From Agromyces cavernae (GTDB lineage: Bacteria > Actinomycetota > Actinomycetes > Actinomycetales > Microbacteriaceae): a DNA stretch of 64,000 nt. Below, piece by piece: positions 62,065-64,000 of the stretch. Below the pieces are notes generated by a model. That model saw only the letters and a program-made list of their open reading frames with translations, searched no databases and was not told the DNA's origin. The stretch is taken from NCBI RefSeq assembly GCF_021044935.1, contig NZ_JAJNMP010000004.1, positions 62,001-126,000 on the forward strand, read 5' to 3'. The stretch's first letter is position 1. The number at the start of each line of letters is the position of its first letter. Made by a program: the position numbers and the translations under genes.

Positions 62065-62070
62065 TCCGAC

Positions 62071-62742
62071 ATGGCCGTCACCGACGAAGCGATTCTGCGC
62101 ATCAAAGACATGATCATCACGGGCGAACTCGCGCCCGGAGACCGCTTGCCGCCCGAGAAGGAGCTGAGCGAACGACTCGGCCTCTCGCGGTCATCGCTGC
62201 GCGAGGCCGTGAAGGCACTCGAGGTCATCCGCGTGCTCGACGTGCGTCGCGGTGACGGCACGTACGTCACGAGCCTCGAACCTCGCCTCCTCCTCGAGGC
62301 GATGTCGTTCGTCGTCGACCTCCACGACGACCAGTCGGTGCTCGAGATCTTCGCGGTGCGGCGCATCCTGGAACCGGCCGCGGCCGCACTCGCCGCCCGC
62401 AACGCCGACGACGACGCCCTCGAGCACCTGCGCGAGGTGGTGAGAAGCGTCGACGACGCGACCGATGTCGAAGGACTGGTCGCCCACGATCTCGAGTTCC
62501 ACCGCGGCATCGCCGAATCGACCGGCAACAGCTACCTGGCGAGCCTCATCGACTCCCTGTCGAGCCACACGGTGCGTGCGCGCGTCTGGCGCGGCATCAC
62601 CCAGGAGAACGCCGTCGAACGCACGCTGCTGGAGCATCACGCCATCCTCGACGCGATCGCCGCCGACGACCCCGATCTCGCATCCGCCTTCACGGTCGTG
62701 CACGTGAGCGGCGTCGAACAGTGGCTTCGCTCGGCGCTCTGA
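62071..62742 (+). CDS. GntR/FadR-family regulator
   Basis: A 223-residue regulator. The winged helix has L-S-E-R-L-G-L-S-R-S-S-L-R-E-A-V-K and the FCD domain has D-L-E-F-H-R-G-I-A and T-L-L-E-H-H-A-I-L, supplying metal-binding histidines. It is convergent with the sugar-binding protein gene and probably controls that transporter locus; ligand likely a sugar acid. Confidence 0.93.
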   Translation: MAVTDEAILRIKDMIITGELAPGDRLPPEKELSERLGLSRSSLREAVKALEVIRVLDVRRGDGTYVTSLEPRLLLEAMSFVVDLHDDQSVLEIFAVRRILEPAAAALAARNADDDALEHLREVVRSVDDATDVEGLVAHDLEFHRGIAESTGNSYLASLIDSLSSHTVRARVWRGITQENAVERTLLEHHAILDAIAADDPDLASAFTVVHVSGVEQWLRSAL

Positions 62743-62779
62743 GCACGACCCGTCGAGCCACGACTCCCTGAACACGGCA

Positions 62780-62813
62780 GTGGGGGGCGCCGACCGAAGC
62801 CGGCGCCCCCCAC
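62780..62813. terminator. Bidirectional terminator between regulator and binding-protein genes
   Basis: GTGGGGGGCGCCG (62780-62792) pairs with 62801-62813 around an 8-base loop, between convergent stops. Confidence 0.8.
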
Positions 62814-62828
62814 CGGGACATCCGTCGC

Positions 62829-63818
62829 CTACTCGTAGAGCACGGCCTGGATCTCCTCATCGTCGATGTTCGACGCGTCGTACCAGTAGAAGCCCGTGTC
62901 GATCGTCTCGGGCAGCTCCTTGCCGTCGAGCGCCTCGACCGCAGCCTTCACGGTCTCATAACCGATTCCGACCGGGTTCTGGGTGATCGCCCCGAGCATG
63001 AGCCCGTCACGGATCGCGTCCATCTGCGCCTTGCCCGAGTCGAATCCCACGACGACGAGTTCCGCCGGGTCGATGCCGAGCTCCTTGACCGCCTGCACGA
63101 CACCGATGGCCGAGCCTTCGTTCGAGCCGTAGATGCCCTTCAGGTCGGGGTTCGCCGAGATGATCGCCTTCGCGAGGTCGGCGGACTTCGCCTGATCGCC
63201 GCCGCCGTACTGGATGTCGACGATCTCGATGTTCGGCTCGTTCTGCTCCATGTACTCGACGAATCCGTCGCGACGCTCCTGGCCGGTGACCGAGGTCTGG
63301 TCGTGCACGACGAGTGCCACCTTGCCCTCGTGGCCGATCGCCTCGGCCATGTGCTCGGCGGCCTCGGCCGCGGCGGCGAGGTTGTCGGTCGCGGCGGTCG
63401 TGAGGGGGATGTCGCTGTCGACGCCCGAGTCGAACGCGATCACCGGGATGCTCGAGTCCTTCGCCTGCTGCAGCAGCGGTCCGGCCGCCTGGCTGTCGAG
63501 AGCGGCGAAGCCGATCGCCGCCGGACTCTTGTCGAGGGCGGTCTGGAGCTGCTGGATCTGCTGGTCGACATCGGCCTCGGTGTCGGGGCCCTCGAAGGTG
63601 ATCTCGACGTCGAACTCCTCGGCGGCCTGTTCGGCGCCCGCCTTCACGGCCTGCCAGAACTGGTGCTGGAAGCCCTTCGAGACGAGTGCGACGTACGGCT
63701 TGTCGCCGCCTTCGCCGCCTTCGGTGCCGGCTGCGCCGCCGTCGCTCGCGCAACCCGCGAGGATGAGGGCCGCGGCGACGGCGCCGACGACGGCGCCCAT
63801 CGTGCGCTTCTTGAACAT
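62829..63818 (-). CDS. Sugar ABC transporter substrate-binding lipoprotein (RbsB-like)
   Basis: A 329-residue periplasmic-binding-protein type 1 lipoprotein. The lipobox L-I-L-A-G-C puts the acylated Cys at residue 23. K-G-F-Q-H-Q-F-W, Q-I-Q-Q-L-Q and V-V-G-F-D-S-G match ribose/xylose-type binding proteins. AAGGAGT precedes the ATG at 63818. A partial permease-like frame lies upstream across a tandem repeat. Confidence 0.93.
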   Translation of the reverse strand: MFKKRTMGAVVGAVAAALILAGCASDGGAAGTEGGEGGDKPYVALVSKGFQHQFWQAVKAGAEQAAEEFDVEITFEGPDTEADVDQQIQQLQTALDKSPAAIGFAALDSQAAGPLLQQAKDSSIPVIAFDSGVDSDIPLTTAATDNLAAAAEAAEHMAEAIGHEGKVALVVHDQTSVTGQERRDGFVEYMEQNEPNIEIVDIQYGGGDQAKSADLAKAIISANPDLKGIYGSNEGSAIGVVQAVKELGIDPAELVVVGFDSGKAQMDAIRDGLMLGAITQNPVGIGYETVKAAVEALDGKELPETIDTGFYWYDASNIDDEEIQAVLYE

Positions 63819-63869
63819 GGTCACTCCTTGGTGGTGTCGGTTGGTGTTGCGTGTGGTTCGGGTTCTGCT

Positions 63870-63951
63870 GGGTGGTGCGGATGATTCGGGTGGTGCGGAT
63901 GATTCGGGTGTTGCGATTCGGGTGGTGCGGATGATTCGGGTGGTGCGATTC
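63870..63951. repeat. 18/14-bp tandem repeat upstream of the binding-protein gene
   Basis: Five units start at 63870, 63888, 63906, 63920 and 63938. Three are the 18-mer GGGTGGTGCGGATGATTC; two are 14-mers lacking four bases. It lies between the permease fragment and the binding-protein gene, so it would be transcribed in their operon. Confidence 0.85.
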
Positions 63952-63970
63952 GATCCCGGGGTGGAATCGA

Positions 63971-64000
63971 TCAGGCCCGGCGTCGTCGGAGCATGTCGAG
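63971..64000 (-). CDS. ABC transporter permease, C-terminal fragment
   Basis: The last nine codons and stop of a gene running in from the right edge read L-D-M-L-R-R-R-R-A. A basic C-terminus fits an RbsC-type permease, and its position upstream of the binding-protein gene supports this. The assignment is inferred from context; too little sequence is present to confirm. Confidence 0.4.
   Translation of the reverse strand, partial: LDMLRRRRA

Noticed and set aside
63870..63951. CRISPR array
   Set aside because: Units are directly adjacent with no unique spacers, and no cas gene is nearby.

Overview
The window is very GC-rich, densely coded DNA with GTG and TTG starts, many 4-bp ATGA/GTGA stop-start overlaps and almost no non-coding space. 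Gene content and order (RNase J, dapA, thyA-folA, dapB, M16 peptidase, pnp, rpsO) point to an actinobacterium, most likely a Microbacteriaceae member close to Agromyces or Microbacterium. It looks chromosomal. I see no rRNA, tRNA, CRISPR array, phage, IS transposase or replication origin.

Layout. 1-13 kb: end of an efflux adaptor/ABC pair, then a core block of rnj, dapA, an AbiEi/DUF559 gene flanked by two related hairpin elements, folA-thyA, thioredoxin-like and DUF4395 genes, OsmC, an epimerase, dapB, a histidine phosphatase and an M16 peptidase. 13-28 kb: an aldo/keto reductase with altered active-site positions, then a branched-chain amino acid (leucine) catabolic region: citE-like lyase, MaoC hydratase, acyl-CoA dehydrogenase, biotin carboxylase accA1, carboxyltransferase accD1, a TetR regulator (BkaR-like), and the branched-chain 2-oxoacid dehydrogenase genes bkdA-bkdB-bkdC with a divergent Lrp regulator. 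Three near-identical 16-bp palindromes mark a probable local regulon. A second TetR gene with a metallo-hydrolase gene sits between accD1 and accA1. 28-34 kb: pnp (TTG start, long leader), a DUF5302 protein, a GT4-SGNH fusion, dodecin and a YciI-like protein.

34-38.6 kb holds one 1,439-residue patatin-like protein with a multi-helix C-terminal membrane region and a basic 11-residue repeat tail. 38.6-48.4 kb: FMN reductase plus luciferase-like monooxygenase, a secreted M28 peptidase, a glycosyltransferase, an alpha/beta hydrolase, thioredoxin, an F420-type oxidoreductase, an EamA exporter with a CGNR regulator, and rpsO. 48.4-58 kb: two flavoproteins, small membrane proteins, a CHRD protein, a broken DUF222/HNH gene, a CPBP-like protein, a protealysin-type M4 peptidase with an emfourin-like inhibitor, a YhhN lysoplasmalogenase and FKBP. 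58-64 kb: PrsW protease, GlcD-type oxidase, Ada-AlkA repair protein, a FadR-type regulator and the start of a sugar ABC transporter locus.

Window-wide signals: many genes carry a TANNNT box 6-7 bases before the start codon, as expected of leaderless transcripts, and the octamer CGGATGTC recurs in intergenic gaps. Gene calls rest on recognisable motifs and family resemblance read by eye; no database search was run.
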